Part shown: positions 50,801-55,869 of the stretch, piece by piece
Position numbering within the stretch: the stretch's first letter is position 1
Layout of the letters: every line of letters begins with the position of its first letter
DNA from: Cymbidium sinense
Lineage: Eukaryota > Streptophyta > Magnoliopsida > Asparagales > Orchidaceae
NCBI GenBank assembly: GCA_021442155.1
Contig: CM038221.1
Coordinates: forward strand, 27,247,906-27,311,905
DNA: 64,000 nt
Reading direction: 5' to 3'
The notes under the pieces: generated by a model
The model's input: the letters and a program-made list of their open reading frames with translations, nothing else
What the model was told of the DNA's origin: nothing
The model's database searches: none
Translations under genes and position numbers: made by a program

Positions 50801-52045
50801 TAAACACTTTGTTTACAGGTTTTTATGTTGTGATTCTTATAGGGATGATACTTATGAAGTATACAATGAAATTTTGGGAGAGAATAATGAATGCTAGAAA
50901 AAAAAACACATCAATAGCAAAGAAGTAATATCTTTTTTGTTTTTTTTTTGTTATGGTGGTGATTTTTATGCCATGAAAATTAATGCTAAATTATACAGAG
51001 TAGTAAAGAATCTTTATATTTTTTTCGCAATCTCAAAAATGTGTATATTTGGTCATCTCAAGATAAGTCATAGTTGTATTACATTAAGTTTCAACATGAA
51101 GTCCATATCTTTTTGAATTGGTCATATCCCACAATTCTTACAAAGTAAATGTACTTTGTGTATGTTATTTATAGTTGATGTTTTCTGTTAGGTGAGACAC
51201 TGAGACCGCCTTTGTTGTTCATGGAAAATAAAAATGTGGGAGAAATTTTAAGGAAAAAAGGTACTTAGAATTAGCTAAAAAGAGCTATGGACAATATGTT
51301 TATTGTATTGGATGTCAAACTAATAATTTTCTATAGGTATTATTGGAAGGTCAATTGATAACTAAATATGATAGTCTCAAGTAAATTGGATCTCATTTGG
51401 TGAATAATTGGGATATGAATAGGATATTATTTAACTTGGTGTTAAAAGTTGGTGGTTATAAATTGAGAAGCTCCATAGAACTACCATAAGATATAATGAA
51501 TTTATTGAACTTCAATTAGAATGGCTATGATATATGGATTCAAATGTTTGGGCGATAAAGAAGCCATTGAATACTAGGCTGATTATGATAGAAATGTGAA
51601 TGCTAAGATTTATTGAGTAAGGTTTATAAAAGAGAAAATTTTCGAGTAGCAATTGTTGTAGGCAAGGTAGTGAAATATATATTTAAGTTGTTTGATCATC
51701 CATATCAAATGGTAGAAAATGTATTAATAATGTGGACGTTGGAATCTTTAGGAAGAAATGACTGTAGGGTGAAGTTAACTTGATAAAAGAAATTGTGCAA
51801 AAGGATTGGCAAAAAAAAAGTATTAAATCTAATGTAGAACTCTGGAAAAATAATTGGAGGAACCTTAACGCAGGCCCAAATAGTTTGGTAAGGTTACATA
51901 TTTTTGAACTTGGTTTAGTTATTTTTTAACCAGCTTTTTTGCAGTTGTATTGATTTATTTATGAATGGATGCACAGGAAGAAAGAAAATCTCTGCCAATA
52001 TATCCTTATCGAGAGGAACTTCTCAAGGCTATTAATGACCACCAG
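1030..52045 (+). CDS. DEAH1: DEAH-box splicing ATPase/helicase, DEAH1/ESP3 (Prp2) type, N-terminal 422 codons in 16 exons
   Basis: Joined exons: 1030-1129, 20893-21023, 27702-27899, 27993-28058, 45721-45807, 47608-47641, 47744-47798, 48183-48242, 48375-48446, 49623-49686, 49791-49870, 49998-50065, 50160-50217, 50424-50481, 50596-50661 and 51977-52045. The sum is 1266 nt, 422 codons, with no stop. The product aligns by eye with the N-terminal extension of plant DEAH1: start [20 protein letters not shown], then [19 protein letters not shown], a basic RKRFRKN stretch, [60 protein letters not shown] and [19 protein letters not shown]. In the family this region precedes the RecA-like helicase core, and the protein remodels the spliceosome in the nucleus before the first catalytic step. 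The Walker A exon should follow directly but is not found up to 64000, so the gene is partial here. The start follows from homology to family N-termini. The coding sequence is intact, unlike every surrounding transposon. DEAH1 assignment is from remembered family sequence, not a search. Confidence 0.93.
1258..2384. repeat. AT-rich intron 1 DNA with degenerate dispersed repeat
   Basis: No gene is seen. Motifs such as GAAATGAAATTATAAAT and TTTTAGTTTTAATTTAG recur here, at 3226-3400, around 19080-19720 and at 20290-20600. This suggests one old AT-rich repeat family spread over both ends of intron 1. Superfamily unknown. Confidence 0.35.
2385..3218 (+). mobile_element. RTE LINE fragment, RT active-site region to 3' end
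   Basis: Starts in the reverse transcriptase just before ATGGATGTTCTTACTAGG and includes a decayed FVDDIL motif (normally [15 protein letters not shown]). Next comes the [20 protein letters not shown] segment at 2605-2796. It ends with the GGCTTGTTGTT tail at about 3218. Stops and frameshifts make it dead. It is truncated at its 5' end and lies sense to DEAH1 inside the AT-rich repeat. Confidence 0.85.
3417..4344 (-). repeat. 3' LTR of the Tat element
   Basis: Begins TGTTGCGTGC and ends TATCA on the + strand. It shares with the other LTR the block AATTTTAACGTGGAAAACCT, a long CTT-rich tract (3755-4005) and CTATAAACACTCCATATTTG near its end. Copies differ by many short indels as well as substitutions. 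Confidence 0.9.
4032..4039 (-). promoter_or_regulatory. TATA box in the 3' LTR
   Basis: TATAAAAG on the minus strand, followed by a G-run and then the purine-rich tract. The equivalent site in the other LTR is at 13721-13728, so it is the likely element promoter. Confidence 0.6.
4345..4358 (-). other. Polypurine tract of the Tat element
   Basis: On the minus strand AAAAATAGGGGCAA lies directly before the 3' LTR (one base T, then TGATAC). This is the expected position and composition of the plus-strand primer. Confidence 0.7.
4359..4929. other. GC-rich spacer of the Tat element
   Basis: Repeated GGCC/GCCATGG-rich sequence (4450-4640) with TTGGCC words. Minus-strand open frame 4479-4670 has only biased composition. 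It is probably part of the hypervariable 3' region of the element. Confidence 0.4.
4856..4863 (+). promoter_or_regulatory. TATA box for antisense transcription in the Tat element
   Basis: A perfect TATAAATA on the + strand, followed about 30 bases later by a pyrimidine-rich start-like site (CACATTTTCCTTCTCCC). It lies upstream of the minisatellite and the antisense ORF, as expected for a separate promoter. Transcription itself is not shown. Confidence 0.5.
4930..5905. repeat. CpG-rich minisatellite inside the Tat element, about 13 units
   Basis: Units of 58-81 bp each contain CGTCGGATCGTC (12 of 13 copies keep the GGATCGT core plus C; one has TTT). Next come GGTTAGGAAGCGRTCAAGGC, CGTCGTGGTTC and CCGACCTCGTCCGGTTCG. 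Length differences are nearly all short deletions. A partial unit precedes at 4930. The array lies between the TATA box at 4856 and the antisense ORF. The many open frames across it are repeat artefacts. Confidence 0.9.
6060..7556 (+). pseudogene. Antisense ORF (aORF) of the Tat element, frameshifted
   Basis: Opposite to gag-pol, + strand reading frames make protein-like sense across several frameshifts. Seen are [17 protein letters not shown] (about 6220-6270), [15 protein letters not shown] (6428-6473) and [20 protein letters not shown]-terminal block around 7260-7500 reads VEDFKNSGL. The layout resembles the 'putative gypsy type transposon' (Transposase_28-like) proteins: helical segment, FFFV....WG.P..W, long charged tail. 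Tat elements such as Grande and Retand are known to carry antisense ORFs here. Function unknown. The reading is mine by eye, with frame changes. Confidence 0.65.
7556..8340. repeat. Tat element spacer with about 85-bp tandem repeats
   Basis: Between integrase and the antisense ORF. From about 7785 to 8055 three copies share GTTTGTCGAGTTTTGCTCGA, then TGACATTAACGTATGGAAG. Near 8195-8240 there is an (ACA)n-rich patch. Nothing coding is seen. Confidence 0.65.
8341..9330 (-). pseudogene. Tat element integrase, frameshifted
   Basis: Minus strand. A zinc-binding-like segment (EFTKKCxxCQ-type remnant and ALAGDWYHGTF) lies near 9060-9320. The catalytic core motif [12 protein letters not shown] is at about 8895-8940, then HPQTNGQ (usually P.ANGQ). 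At 8600-8760 comes [10 protein letters not shown] with the following C-terminal domain remnant. Several frameshifts. Confidence 0.85.
9541..9830 (-). pseudogene. Second, archaeal-type RNase H of the Tat element
   Basis: One open minus-strand frame reads [20 protein letters not shown], then [14 protein letters not shown] and [17 protein letters not shown]. This matches the family's DSQLVVNQV.GEYE, YL..V..L...F and PR.EN..ADALAKLA. A second RNase H between RT/RNase H and integrase is characteristic of Tat elements. The final catalytic ADAL segment seems to have a small deletion (TLPTLAKL). Confidence 0.82.
10050..10430 (-). pseudogene. Tat element first RNase H region and linker
   Basis: Between the RT and the second RNase H, minus-strand frames are badly broken but keep YRYPFAINWLKLNFQ-like and [14 protein letters not shown] pieces. 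The latter (just below 10050) matches the family linker KWAVELGEFDI. Placement is by order and by these short matches only. Confidence 0.5.
10430..11275 (-). pseudogene. Tat element reverse transcriptase, frameshifted
   Basis: Minus strand. At 11013-11273 the frame contains [13 protein letters not shown] and [16 protein letters not shown], a hallmark of Tat/Athila RTs. At 10784-10972 it reads MCVDYRLI, then [17 protein letters not shown]. The catalytic YVDDM lies at 10698-10712. Stops and frame changes between these blocks break the gene. Confidence 0.88.
11390..11790 (-). pseudogene. Tat element protease region, frameshifted
   Basis: Minus-strand frames carry [19 protein letters not shown] (family [18 protein letters not shown]) and, in the next frame, [20 protein letters not shown] (family V.D..SAYNAILGRP.LN). 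These flank the retropepsin active site. The catalytic D(S/T)G is altered to DKL here, so the protease would be inactive as written. Confidence 0.75.
12100..13110 (-). pseudogene. Tat element gag, frameshifted
   Basis: Overlapping minus-strand frames between 12315 and 12600 spell a Retrotrans_gag-type block. Seen are [18 protein letters not shown] in one frame, [10 protein letters not shown] in another, then [14 protein letters not shown]. In the family these form the capsid segment (AR.WY.SLP..SI..F, then GESL..Y). The N-terminal part (12607-13110) is faint, with ATGs just after the PBS. At least two frameshifts split it. Confidence 0.8.
13131..13148 (-). other. Primer binding site remnant
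   Basis: On the minus strand, directly after the 5' LTR, the sequence reads GGTTTGGCGTGGGAAGAA. It looks like the TTTGGCGCCGTCTGTGGGAA leader common in Tat elements with a small internal deletion. That lineage match is recalled, not searched. Confidence 0.55.
13149..14049 (-). repeat. 5' LTR of the Tat element
   Basis: Second LTR copy. Its inner edge (TCTAGAAAACC) has lost the TGTTGCGTGC terminus present in the left copy, apparently by a small deletion at the LTR-PBS boundary. The outer end TATCA is followed by the ATTGT target duplication. Confidence 0.9.
13721..13728 (-). promoter_or_regulatory. TATA box in the 5' LTR
   Basis: TATAAATG on the minus strand at the same place as the 4032-4039 box in the other LTR, upstream of the same G-run. 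This is the copy that would drive genomic transcription of the element. Confidence 0.6.
14055..17160. other. Intron 1, AT-rich DNA
   Basis: No gene is seen apart from the MITE at 15331-15572. A short stretch at 14477-14870 with GTTTGGCTTTGCTGC and, inverted, GTGTTTGGCATC may be the ends of an old TIR element. The minus open frame at 15635-15895 is not supported as a gene. Confidence 0.4.
15331..15572. mobile_element. MITE family copy A (about 242 bp)
   Basis: Terminal inverted repeats ATTTACATATATACCACACA... and, at the other end, ...GTGTGGTATGTATGTAAATG. It shares internal words with the copies at 26535, 35334 and 42144 (AACACTT, AGATATGTAAATATATAAGA). No clean target duplication remains, so this may be the oldest copy. 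Confidence 0.8.
17162..18262 (-). mobile_element. RTE LINE fragment, 3' half
   Basis: Reverse complement of the RTE 3' end. It starts with an (AAC)n tail, then the GGCTATATGAATC terminus and the pieces equivalent to the region from DLEKAYDKV to the 3' end. It stops at AAATATCATAACA where the 5' part is missing. It carries many stops. Confidence 0.8.
18263..19885. other. Intron 1, AT-rich DNA with degenerate repeat
   Basis: No gene seen. From about 18950 on, it shares AT-rich words with 1258-2384 (for example TTTTAGTTTTAATTTAGTG and AATGAAATTGTAAATG). Confidence 0.35.
19889..20284. mobile_element. Tourist-like (PIF/Harbinger) MITE, 396 bp
   Basis: Ends GGACTTGTTTGGGAT and (inverted) AGGGACATTTGGGAT, flanked by TAA at 19886-19888 and 20285-20287. 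The middle is GC-rich with CCGCCAC-type words in an otherwise AT-rich context. Confidence 0.65.
20288..20892. other. Intron 1 end before exon 2
   Basis: AT-rich, with further GAAATGAAATTATAAGTG repeat words to about 20600, then unique sequence up to the acceptor. No gene seen. Confidence 0.3.
20893..21023 (+). CDS. DEAH1: DEAH1 exon 2
   Basis: Acceptor CACAG before 20893 and donor GTAAGT at 21024. With the last base of exon 1 it reads [20 protein letters not shown] and then the [17 protein letters not shown] segment. This corresponds to the PWI-like N-terminal region of plant DEAH1 (family knowledge). Phase 1 in, phase 0 out. Confidence 0.93.
21853..21930 (+). pseudogene. Coding-like fragment, origin unknown
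   Basis: Reads [20 protein letters not shown] then TIELA and a stop. It is a lysine/alanine-rich helical stretch with protein-like composition, unlike the flanking intron. It is not part of DEAH1 in the family. It may be a captured exon end of another gene; I cannot name it. Confidence 0.3.
22363..22462. repeat. 50-bp tandem duplication
   Basis: Two adjacent copies sharing CTCAAAAAATTGTGGCCTTT, then TTGTAAGC and AAAATCTATAGG, differing at a few positions. Confidence 0.9.
24180..24502. mobile_element. TIR element (MITE), 323 bp
   Basis: About 45-bp inverted repeats: TAAGACTAAATTGGTCCCTC, AACTATTTATGAAGGACCAA at the left, and the complement at the right ending AATTTAGTCTTA. The target duplication is not clear, so the superfamily stays open. 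Confidence 0.8.
24700..26500 (+). pseudogene. L1 LINE ORF1 relic (DUF4283-type)
   Basis: Two frames together spell a plant L1 ORF1 protein. At 25380-25560 there is [17 protein letters not shown], with [20 protein letters not shown]. After a frameshift comes [22 protein letters not shown] and [20 protein letters not shown] (25740-25810). This is the DUF4283 nucleic-acid-binding domain and its tail. No reverse transcriptase follows. A TTTATTAAATGCC...AATAAAAG end near 26480 may be the L1 3' terminus. Confidence 0.75.
26535..26771. mobile_element. MITE family copy B, 237 bp, 9-bp TSD
   Basis: Ends AGGGGGATTTACATACATG and (inverted) GGAATATTCACATACATACC. Flanked by a perfect 9-bp duplication TTTAATTAA (26526-26534 and 26772-26780), typical of Mutator-like elements. 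Confidence 0.88.
26781..27701. other. Intron 2, 3' part
   Basis: AT-rich sequence with no feature recognised before the exon 3 acceptor. Confidence 0.3.
27702..27899 (+). CDS. DEAH1: DEAH1 exon 3
   Basis: Acceptor TTTTTTCCAG and donor GTATGG. It encodes 66 residues: [20 protein letters not shown], then an acidic run (DDEDDRDD), a serine-rich piece and the basic cluster HRKRFRKNH, a plausible nuclear localisation signal. It ends NDDE. Phase 0 at both ends. Confidence 0.93.
27993..28058 (+). CDS. DEAH1: DEAH1 exon 4
   Basis: Twenty-two codons, [20 protein letters not shown] then LE, bounded by CCAG and GTATGA after a 93-bp intron. The segment lies in the poorly conserved charged linker of the family, so the support is frame, splice sites and acidic composition rather than strong similarity. 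Confidence 0.8.
28059..30786. other. Intron 4, 5' part
   Basis: No gene seen. A (GA)n run lies at 28719-28736. Short open frames at 28614-29100 and 30078-30305 have T-rich, non-protein-like composition. Confidence 0.35.
30792..32626 (-). mobile_element. Solo LTR of an LTR retrotransposon, 1835 bp
   Basis: Bounded by TGTCACACTGG and ATATTACA (TG...CA), with a perfect 5-bp duplication TCCCA at 30787-30791 and 32627-32631. No internal retroviral genes and no second LTR are present, so recombination between LTRs is likely. On the minus strand it begins TGTAATATCCC, a start I associate with some Ty3/gypsy LTRs; orientation is inferred from that. A GC-rich block spans 32100-32540. Confidence 0.8.
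32632..33784. other. Intron 4, between solo LTR and L1 relic
   Basis: No gene recognised. An AACAAAC-rich stretch at 33230-33400 is simple-sequence-like. Confidence 0.3.
33785..34446 (+). pseudogene. L1 ORF1 relic, split by an RTE insertion
   Basis: Around 34270-34370 the frame reads [13 protein letters not shown] and [10 protein letters not shown], matching the tail of the DUF4283 region (DAAT...[12 protein letters not shown] at 25740). The rest is too decayed to read. The sequence may continue at 38068 after the RTE insertion. Confidence 0.45.
35334..35576. mobile_element. MITE family copy C, 243 bp, inside the RTE LINE
   Basis: Ends AGGAGATTTACATACATACC and (inverted) AAGAAGATTACATACATACC. 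The flanks TATTATTTA (35325-35333) and TGTTATTTA (35577-35585) are a 9-bp duplication with one mismatch. It interrupts the endonuclease region of the LINE, so it is younger. Confidence 0.88.
36948..37206 (+). mobile_element. 5'-truncated RTE end nested in the RTE LINE
   Basis: A copy of the last 250 bp of the family (GATGGTTTGGCCACAG to (TTG)n) interrupts the host LINE between CTTTAATTAT and GGATGTTCTTACTAGG. The uninterrupted family sequence at 2385-2420 reads straight through this point. Confidence 0.8.
38068..39200. other. Intron 4, possible L1 remainder and simple repeats
   Basis: Starts with an A-run at 38069. Up to about 38930 the sequence may be the rest of the L1 relic. An (AT)n run at 38766-38793 is followed by a T-run. 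No gene seen. Confidence 0.3.
39203..42075 (-). mobile_element. Near full-length RTE LINE, antisense to DEAH1
   Basis: Reverse complement of the whole family. The 3' tail lies at 39203-39250. The frame 39619-39990 carries [20 protein letters not shown] and [22 protein letters not shown] and endonuclease remnants extend to the 5' leader (GACATGAATCC, GTGGAGG) near 42040. It parallels 34458-38056 end to end but has many stops. No clear target duplication. Confidence 0.85.
42144..42385. mobile_element. MITE family copy D, 242 bp, 9-bp TSD
   Basis: Ends GGGGGATTTACATACATACC and (inverted) GGGAGATTTACATACATACG. Perfect duplication TTTAAATTA at 42135-42143 and 42386-42394. Inverted ends match for about 40 bp, the best preserved copy. 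Confidence 0.92.
42395..45720. other. Intron 4, 3' part
   Basis: Very AT-rich. It holds a 23-bp tandem duplication at 43428-43474 (AAATAACTGCAACAGTAATT) and a coding-like scrap at 44961-45092. No gene seen. Confidence 0.35.
44961..45092 (+). pseudogene. Coding-like fragment, origin unknown
   Basis: Forty-three codons and a stop: [20 protein letters not shown], then [13 protein letters not shown] and NIYEFDLK. Composition is clearly protein-like, whereas the flanks are not. It is unrelated to the DEAH1 linker. I cannot name the source. Confidence 0.3.
45721..45807 (+). CDS. DEAH1: DEAH1 exon 5 (start ambiguous by 6 bases)
   Basis: Reads [20 protein letters not shown] and then EAARTRK, the charged coiled-coil-like stretch ending in the conserved T/ARTRK of plant DEAH1. 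Two in-frame acceptors exist: TTTTTAAG (exon from 45721, adding SE) and CAGAG (exon from 45727). Both keep phase 0. Donor GTATAT at 45808. Confidence 0.88.
45808..47607. other. Intron 5 (1.8 kb)
   Basis: T-rich intron without recognised repeats or genes. Confidence 0.6.
47608..47641 (+). CDS. DEAH1: DEAH1 exon 6 (34 nt microexon-like)
   Basis: Reads [11 protein letters not shown] plus one base between ATATTAG and GTATAA. This matches the family segment after TRK (KLTEQ..SKKE in Arabidopsis, recalled). At 34 nt it is the shortest coding exon in the window. Confidence 0.87.
47744..47798 (+). CDS. DEAH1: DEAH1 exon 7
   Basis: With the flanking split codons it reads [19 protein letters not shown]. 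Acceptor GACAG; the donor GTTCTT is weak beyond the GT, but the frame and the family match (ANALEKDDL..LR) fix it. Phase 1 in, phase 2 out. Confidence 0.88.
47799..48182. other. Intron 7
   Basis: 384-bp T-rich intron. The minus open frame at 47882-48091 crossing it is not supported. Confidence 0.6.
48183..48242 (+). CDS. DEAH1: DEAH1 exon 8
   Basis: Reads [20 protein letters not shown] with split codons, equivalent to KVSRQEYLKKREQKKLDEL in the family. Acceptor CACCAG and donor GTACGC. Phase 2 at both ends. Confidence 0.92.
48375..48446 (+). CDS. DEAH1: DEAH1 exon 9
   Basis: Reads [20 protein letters not shown] and then RELR, matching the family's EDEQYLFGGEKLTETELRE. Acceptor AACAG and donor GTATAT. 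Phase 2 at both ends. Confidence 0.93.
48447..49622. other. Intron 9
   Basis: 1176-bp AT-rich intron, nothing else recognised. Confidence 0.6.
49623..49686 (+). CDS. DEAH1: DEAH1 exon 10
   Basis: Reads [20 protein letters not shown] then EE, the family's YKKELYELVKK region. The acceptor is CTGTAG and the donor is GTTATT right after GAAGAG. Phase 2 in, phase 0 out. Confidence 0.93.
49791..49870 (+). CDS. DEAH1: DEAH1 exon 11
   Basis: Reads [20 protein letters not shown] then VAMQRYR, one of the best conserved blocks of the N-terminal extension. Acceptor TTTTCAG and donor GTATGC. Phase 0 in, phase 2 out. Confidence 0.95.
49998..50065 (+). CDS. DEAH1: DEAH1 exon 12
   Basis: Reads [20 protein letters not shown] then QI. 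The [14 protein letters not shown] block is diagnostic for this helicase class. Acceptor TTTAG and donor GTACTA. Phase 2 in, phase 1 out. Confidence 0.95.
50160..50217 (+). CDS. DEAH1: DEAH1 exon 13
   Basis: Reads [20 protein letters not shown]. Acceptor GTGTGTAG after a TG run. The donor must be GTTAGT at 50218, leaving CA, because only this split joins in frame to the next exon's YVFEDG. Phase 1 in, phase 2 out. Confidence 0.93.
50424..50481 (+). CDS. DEAH1: DEAH1 exon 14
   Basis: Reads [19 protein letters not shown] after the split Q codon. Acceptor ATCCAG. The exon most likely ends in CAG followed by GCACGT, a GC donor. A GTGAGC donor five bases further on exists but would need a different acceptor. 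Confidence 0.88.
50482..50595 (+). other. Intron 14, likely GC-AG
   Basis: CAG followed by GCACGT at the donor, TTTTTGTAG at the acceptor. Joining them yields GTQCEDE in frame, as in related proteins. Confidence 0.65.
50596..50661 (+). CDS. DEAH1: DEAH1 exon 15
   Basis: Twenty-two codons, [20 protein letters not shown] then LQ, between TTTTTGTAG and GTGTGG. Joined to exon 14 it gives GTQCEDE, which resembles GTQYEDE of other plant DEAH1 proteins (recalled). The rest is the variable linker before the helicase core. Confidence 0.87.
50662..51976. other. Intron 15
   Basis: 1315-bp AT-rich intron with no recognised element. The region 51180-51890 has purine-rich stretches but no readable frame. 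Confidence 0.6.
51977..52045 (+). CDS. DEAH1: DEAH1 exon 16, last exon in the window
   Basis: Reads [20 protein letters not shown] then DHQ, the conserved R.SLPIY..R.ELL.A...HQ block immediately before VL.VVG.TGSGKTT in the family. Acceptor GCACAG and donor GTTTGA. The exon with the Walker A motif should be next, but none is seen before 64000. Confidence 0.94.
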
Positions 52046-53045
52046 GTTTGAACTTTTTTTTAAACATTTTGGCATTTATGTGAAACGTGCTCTCGTGAAC
52101 ATATTGAAAAGGCCCTTTAAAATGTTTATGAGAAATTTAAATTTTCAAAAATATGTTTGAACATGTTTTAATGTATAGTTTGTTTAAATAGAACCGAGTT
52201 TCAGTGGAAACTAATAAATCTTCAGCTGTTTAGCTTTTGAAATCTTCAGTTATCTAATATTCCATACTTCTACGTACCCAATTCAGGATCATGTCATCAT
52301 GAAAAATTGACAAAACATCATTCCCGAGTAGTTCATGTTGTAGATATTAGTAAATAATGTTAATCTTGAAACCTCATGCCATAGATTTGAAAAATCTACT
52401 TAATCGTGCTCACACAAACACACTTATATTGACAACTTTTAAACATATCCATAGTTTTTTGTTTTTTGTTACACTTTTTATACATGAAGTACTATGTCTA
52501 TAACAATTTTTTTACAGGCTTGACTGTTTGTATCATCGTAAAAGTTTCTCACAATTTAGGTAATTTTGATTGCATTGCCCTTTTACCTTCCATGGATGCA
52601 AGATAGTTCATGTCAGTAACTATGAAAAATTGGCTGCTATTTAATTAATATTTAATTAGGTAACTGTGATTAAGTATTTGAAATATTTGATGGTGGTGGA
52701 GACATTTTGGACTTGTTTTGGTCCTTTACCAAGGAGGATGCAATCTACTTCAAGCTTATTCAGTAGTTAAGTACAGTGGGTGAAAGGGAAGTTTTCTAGA
52801 TAATTAAATTTACTGCTCCATTGTAAGAAAAGTATGAGGAATGTATTTGACATTCAATTTACTTTTGGTTTAGCATTTTTCATGTTTAATAAATGGAATC
52901 GATTTTGTTGTAATTGTATTGCCTTGTAGGATGGCATGGAAGTTCCTTGATGCGTTCACCTCCTACAATCCAATTTCGAAGACATACCAGTTCCCTTGCT
53001 AAAACCATCCAACCATTCTTATTTCGTTTTTTTCTTCCACTTCAA
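52046..53045. other. Start of intron 16
   Basis: AT-rich, no coding exon recognised. The expected Walker A exon is absent here. Confidence 0.4.
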
Positions 53046-53702
53046 GGGGCTGTTTGGTAGCAGGATTTGAGTAGGATTTAAGCAGGACTTAACCTAAATC
53101 CTGCAAAACAACAAAAATGAAAGGGGAAGAGATAAAGAAGGTTTGTTTAGAGAATGGATGGATAGATAGAGGAAGATGGCGACGTAGTGGAAGAGAGCTA
53201 TAGGTTGAGTTTCTTCGCATGAATGTGCGTAAAATCTTTTTGATAAATCTTTTTGATAGTCTTCGATAGCTTCCTTGATGCTATTCTTATGTGTCAAACC
53301 ATTTTCGAATCCTGCCAATCGGGTCATATATTTCAAAGGCCCATTTTTTTCCAATGTTGCTGATGAGGGCAGGTGGAGGGAGCAACGTCTCTCAGCTTTA
53401 GTGATTTGAGCTTTTTGGGTGTTTCGAGATCATAGATAGGGGTGTAAACGAGTCGAGCGAGCGACTGTTAGGTGTTGTTTTCGTTTGAAAATTGTTTAGT
53501 TAGGTGTTATTTCGTGTTGAAATGGCTCGAAATTTCCTTAGTGTTCTTTCGTGTTGAAATTGGCTGAAATCAATAATCAAAAAATCGTATGAGAGAGGAT
53601 TGAGCGCAGTTGATCTTTTTTAACTAAAAAACTTGCTAAGTCATTTTCATTTGTGATATATATATATATATATATATGTATGTATATATATATAATAATA
53701 AT

Positions 53703-54972
53703 ACAATGACAACAAAGTCATCCCATGAATCCGTCATTGTGTCATTATTTGATAAATTCTCATTTAATTCAAGCATATTAAGGTCATTTTTATACATCTT
53801 AACCAAGTCTTTTAGGTCTACCTTTCTTAATAAGGCAAATCTCTAATCTTCTAACCGTCATCGACGGTAGGCGTTTGTGGCTAAACCATCTGTGACTCTC
53901 TATCTCTTATCGCCAGCTACTCCAACTTTTTTCCCGAACATACTCATTTCATTTTATGAATAAAGCCACTCATCCTAAGCATCCTCATCTAACTTAACTT
54001 AGTCTTATGCTTCTCTTTATTGGCCAACATTCGCACCATAAGTCATTGCGGGTTTTACCACCATCTTATAAAATTTTCCTTTAATGTTTGGTTCTGCATT
54101 TATCTGATTTGCATTTCAAATCTTTTTTACATTGCGTTTGGTTCTAGTAAGTAAAATTTCAGGTGTATTTAAATCATCGAAGAAAATTTGGTTCGTGTAT
54201 TTGGAATTCGGATTTGGTAATTCAAATACACCAATAAAGTGATCGTGACCGCCGTGCCACCGCCGCCGCCAGCCGGTCAGGTCATCGGCATCGTCGCCCA
54301 GCATGCACCGGTTGTCGCGCCATACATCAGATTTTTCTTTACATTCATTTTGTCCCAAACAAAAAAAGTCGTGAATTTGTAAAACTCTCAACCAAACAAC
54401 TATAAAGTAACTACGTTGAATTCCTACATGCATTCCAAATCTGACCAAATATAAGTTTAAGTGGAACTTTCTATCACCTGATACATTCCTCCACTTCAAC
54501 CATCCAACTTGAATTCTACTAATAACATATCCATCTTTTCATCATTTTGAACAATAGCTAAATATCTAAGTCACTCGCTCTTATTAATGACTTGTTCACA
54601 ACAATGCCAATCTAGAATTTCTACAACTAAAATTACACTCCATATACTCGGTTTAGATCTACTTAAGCGAAAACATTTAGACTCTAATATTGACCTCCAT
54701 AATTCAAGTTTCTCTTGGACTCCTTCTCTAGTCTTATCAACAAGAAGAATGTCATCAGCAAAAAGCATACACCAAGGTACATCTTCCTACAAATGCCTAG
54801 TAAGAACATTCATAACTAAAGCAAAAAGATACGGGCTTAAAGCTGATCCTTGATGTAATCCCAACTGAAATAGGAAAATATTTTGTCAATCCTCTTTGTA
54901 TTTGGACACAAGTGACAGCTCTAGTATACATATCCTTAATTACTTGAATATAACCAATATTAACTCCTTTCT
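53703..54972 (-). mobile_element. RTE LINE, 5'-truncated, interrupted by a MITE
   Basis: Reverse complement of the family 3' half. The frame ending at 54768 shows [20 protein letters not shown], the best preserved RT active site in the window. Flanking TATAATAATAAT repeats on both sides (near 53690 and 54973) could be the target duplication, but the simple sequence makes this unsure. Confidence 0.85.
54085..54451. mobile_element. Tourist-like MITE, 367 bp, inside the RTE LINE
   Basis: Ends TGTTTGGTTC...GACCAAATA, flanked by TAA at 54082-54084 and 54452-54454. Removing it with one TAA restores the family sequence CTTTAAGTTTAAGTGG seen uninterrupted near 39640. The core is GC-rich (CCGCCGCCGCC). 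Confidence 0.8.
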
Positions 54973-55869
54973 ATAATAATAATAATCGTAGTAGTAATAA
55001 ATAAAAATAATAGTAATAAAATAATAATAATATTATTAATAATTATAATAATATAATATAATATAATATAATTTTTTATTTCGAGATAAACCGAGTCGAA
55101 CACGATCGAACAAATGATTATTCATGTTCGACTCGTTTATATATCGAGCTTGAAATGTTTGTTCGTGTTCGATTCGTTTAGTTAACGAGCAGCGAAATTT
55201 CTTACTTTGAGAATAACGATTTTTTGACAATTCTAATGGATGGGTAAGGATAATGAAAAAGTGGAAGATAAATTGAAGTTGTTATTATTATAATTAATTA
55301 AATTTAAGATAATTAATGTAATTTATCTGATTACTAATTAATTGTTAATTGATATGTTATCTTAAGCTAATTATAATTTAATAAATTGAATTACAATTGA
55401 TATATGTTGATAATTGATTAATTTATAATTAATTGAAGAAAATTAAACCTTTTGTTAATGTTTAATTTATTAAGTAAAAATCTAACTAATGATTAATTAG
55501 CTTCAAAATTAATTAATTAATCATTAATTAATGAAGTTTAAACTGTTGATTAAGGATTAATTAGTTTAGCAAATTTTTTATTGATGATTATTTAGCTTAG
55601 AAATAATTAATTATTGATTAACATAATTAAAAACAATAAATATTAAATTAAATTAATCTATAATATTAAATTCATATTTAAATTAACAAACTTGAATCCT
55701 AAATTGAGTTGCCAAACAGTTTCATTGGATTTAATCTGATGTAACATCTCTCTTACCAACCTGTTTTTAGGATTTAACTACCTCACGAGTCGGGCTTTAC
55801 TAAATCAAGATTTATAGGATTTATCAAATCCTACTTAAGTTAGATGCCACTCGAAGCCAAACAGCACCC

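Larger units (their letters stand above)
53437..55236. mobile_element. Inner repeat with GTCGAG/CTCGAC words
   Basis: Left part AGGGGTGTAAACGAGTCGAG; right part at 55090-55200 with the inverted words GTTCGACTCGTTTATATATC and GTTCGATTCGTTTAG. This is typical of a common plant terminal-repeat element, split by the LINE at 53703. Confidence 0.4.
53046..55869. mobile_element. Nested TIR element, outermost copy
   Basis: Left end GGGGCTGTTTGGTAGCAGG and AGTAGGATTTAAG; inverted right end GGGTGCTGTTTGGCTTCGAG and AAGTAGGATTTG. The ends suggest a PIF/Harbinger- or hAT-like element. The 3-bp flanks (CAA/AAA) do not settle it. The interior is filled by other insertions. A minus-strand frame at 53094-53354 (86 aa, MTRLAGFENGLTHKNSIKEA) might be a remnant of its own gene. 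Confidence 0.5.

Noticed and set aside
51969..52160. 63-aa frame over exon 16
   Set aside because: Out of frame relative to the [12 protein letters not shown] reading and extends into the intron.
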